The notes below the pieces were generated by a model. The model was not told where the DNA came from. It worked only from the letters and a program-made list of their open reading frames with translations, and searched no databases. A stretch of DNA of 64,000 nucleotides from Acidobacteriaceae bacterium (lineage in GTDB: Bacteria > Acidobacteriota > Terriglobia > Terriglobales > Acidobacteriaceae): NCBI GenBank assembly GCA_025361625.1, contig JANYKL010000090.1:1-64000 (forward strand), in the 5' to 3' direction. Both the position numbers and the translations under genes were made by a program. Numbering within the stretch: the first letter of the stretch is position 1; the number at the start of each line of letters is the position of its first letter. Shown in pieces: positions 62,655 to 64,000 of the stretch.

Positions 62655-63194
62655 CTATCTGGATGGCGGCGTCGTCCCGCTCGGGCAAGGCTGTGAGTTG
62701 CCCGCCGAAGCCGATGTTCCAGTGCTACCTGAAGTTGCGCCCGAAGACGTTCCGGCCTTTGCTCCGGTAGAGGGCGATGGAGTTCCGGGGTTCGTCTGCG
62801 AGGTGCTGTCGCTTGCTGCTCCGCCAGACGTTCCCGCCGTGGTGCCGCTCGCGGTTCCGGACATGGTCCCAGAGGTCGTGCTGCAAGGTCCACTATGCGT
62901 CATTCCCGTGCCGTTCGAAGTGCTGGATGGCTGGGAGCCAGTGCCCGTCGTCGGCGTGTTGGCGGATGTCGAGCCTGGGACGCTCTGGTTTGTCGTGCTT
63001 CCCGGAGGTGTCGCGGTGCTACCCTGCGAAGTGGCGGTGCTACCGGATGGAGAAGATGGAGAAGCGGTCTGACCCGTTGCCCCCGTCCCTGCACTCGCTC
63101 CAGCGCTTGACCCCGCGCCGGTACCGGCCTGCGCTGACATGAACGAAGCACTTGCGAGAACTACTGAGAGAATTGTTAACTTTTTCGCGGACAT
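62655..63194 (-). CDS. Secreted Ser/Thr/Gly-rich low-complexity protein
   Basis: The track begins at 63389, but ATG 63194 has GGGAGG about 10 bases upstream and opens a signal peptide (MSAKKLTILSVVLASASFMSAQA). The mature part, about 155 residues, is made almost only of Ser, Thr, Gly, Ala and Pro (SSPSGSTATSQGSTATPPG) with two cysteines. It is probably disordered, like a cell-surface stalk or a heavily modified exported protein. The long plus-strand ORF over the same place (62632-63072) is the Pro/Val-rich shadow of this composition. Confidence 0.7.
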   Translation of the reverse strand: MSAKKLTILSVVLASASFMSAQAGTGAGSSAGASAGTGATGQTASPSSPSGSTATSQGSTATPPGSTTNQSVPGSTSANTPTTGTGSQPSSTSNGTGMTHSGPCSTTSGTMSGTASGTTAGTSGGAASDSTSQTNPGTPSPSTGAKAGTSSGATSGSTGTSASAGNSQPCPSGTTPPSR

Positions 63195-63529
63195 TTTTAG
63201 AAAGCCTCCCTGCTGATTTTTAACACAATCCTTTAGCGACCCCTTTGCCACATGCAGCAAAGGAACGGCTCCAATCCCAAGTCTCGATGAAGTGGTCTGC
63301 CTGGCACATCCGTGGGATGCCGTAGGGAGCGCATCGCCGGTAAGGTATCGGTCGAAATGCGCCGAAAGAGGCGCAAAACCGCGCTGCAACGTGCCATTTC
63401 TTAACTTGGCTGTCCTTCAGGGTACAAACGACGGTAACTTGGTCGCTCGGCCCTTTGAATAGCACAATATAGCTGGCCGGAAAGTTAGTTTCCCGTGTGG
63501 GGTTGGTCTGCGCGGACGGTCAGATCCCT
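63195..63529. other. 335-base gap between divergent genes
   Basis: No gene or clear promoter seen between the Ser/Thr/Gly-rich protein and the terminal kinase gene. The ORFs crossing it have no ribosome site or recognisable sequence. Confidence 0.3.
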
Positions 63530-64000
63530 ATGGACGATCGCGGACAGCGGTTCGGGCGATACGAGATCCTCAGTGAACTCGGACGCGGTGCCATGGGCGT
63601 CGTCTCAAGGCCCGCGATCCTCGAATCAATCGCGTCGTCGCAGTAAAAACCATTTCGCTTATTGGTCAGTCGGCAGAGGATGAACTGGACTACCGCGAAC
63701 GCTTTTTCCGTGAAGCGGAAGCCGCAGGGCGTCTGTCGCACCCGGGAATTGTCACCGTGTTCGACGTTGGCGAAGAGCCCGAAACACGCGCCCCCTACAT
63801 CGTTATGGAGTACGTGGGAGGGGAATCGCTCGAGCGCAGGCTCGCGCGCAAAGAGCGCAAGATTCCAGTCGAGACTGCGTTGCGATTGACGATGGAAATC
63901 GCGGAGGCGTTGGACGCGGCGCATTGCATGAACGTCGTACACCGTGATCTGAAGCCAGCCAACATCCTGCTCACGGAAGATGGCCACGCAAAAATCGCCG
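63530..64000 (+). pseudogene. Ser/Thr protein kinase, frameshifted and cut by the window edge
   Basis: ATG 63530 opens FGRYEILSELGRGAMGVV, the kinase glycine loop, but then runs off frame (SRPAILES) to a TAA. Adding one A at about 63607 (TC to TAC) gives VVYKARDPRINRVVAVKTIS and the domain continues in frame: EAAGRLSHPGIVTVFDVGEE, YIVMEYVGGESLERRL, MNVVHRDLKPANILLTEDG to the edge. The rest of the gene lies outside the window. The kinase was otherwise normal up to here. Either a sequence error or a fresh loss-of-function; the same kind of lesion occurs in two other genes here. Confidence 0.8.

Noticed and set aside
62632-63072. 146-aa Pro/Val-rich plus-strand ORF
   Set aside because: Mirror of the Ser/Thr/Gly-rich secreted protein; the latter has a signal peptide and ribosome site.
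1-64000. CRISPR arrays, rRNA genes, insertion sequences with transposase, prophage genes
   Set aside because: None seen on either strand.

Overview
The window looks like chromosomal DNA from an Acidobacteriota member (Terriglobia/Koribacter-like). This is inferred from gene types and not from a marker gene: a roughly 1200-residue Oar-like TonB receptor with an N-terminal carboxypeptidase-like domain, Ser/Thr kinases fused to PD40 propellers, a YXWGXW-repeat protein, a BNR-propeller giant, HpnH, TrmFO, and several very small proteins that resemble acidobacterial families. Coding density is high, with operons on both strands.

Layout. 0-4.6 kb: cdsA (cut by the left edge)-uppS, a DUF72 protein, a CAP-domain protein and rmuC. 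4.65-6.74 kb: a tRNA-Ser(GCT) locus in which a 118-bp stretch (promoter region plus the 5' half of the tRNA, ending in the anticodon loop) occurs twice and brackets a 1.9-kb segment with three small cargo genes and no recombinase. 7-16 kb: a 67-aa protein, a PAP2 phosphatase, a 1446-aa receiver/PAS/GAF/histidine kinase, a YXWGXW protein and a second sensor kinase. 16-21 kb: a DctA transporter, a frameshifted MFS gene, an LLM oxidoreductase and a nitroreductase. 21-31.4 kb: a glycan-use locus (AgaS-like isomerase, two glycoside hydrolases, TonB receptor, amidohydrolase). 31.5-41.6 kb: a CHASE3 protein, a second PAP2 protein, the BNR giant, an FMN-dependent hydroxy-acid oxidase, CsbD, an M20 peptidase and tatA. 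41.6-56 kb: housekeeping genes (maf, hpnH, rel, a YceH protein, threonine ammonia-lyase, a PilZ protein, dinG-like helicase, der, trmFO). 55.9-64 kb: a queuosine-salvage (Qng1/DUF2419) protein with an apparent Tat signal, a frameshifted exported nucleoside hydrolase, a kinase-propeller protein, tRNA-Sec (selC), two secreted proteins and a truncated, frameshifted kinase.

How genes may work together. The 21-31 kb locus reads as uptake (TonB receptor), hydrolysis (GH36-like and GHL6-like enzymes) and sugar-phosphate processing (AgaS), with near-identical promoters in front of the receptor and the GH36-like gene. The Qng1-like protein and nucleoside hydrolase both carry export signals and lie in tandem, suggesting nucleoside/queuosine scavenging outside the cytoplasm. 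Four single- or double-base indels split three otherwise well-conserved genes. That points either to sequence/assembly errors or to recent gene decay, and the sequence alone cannot decide between them.
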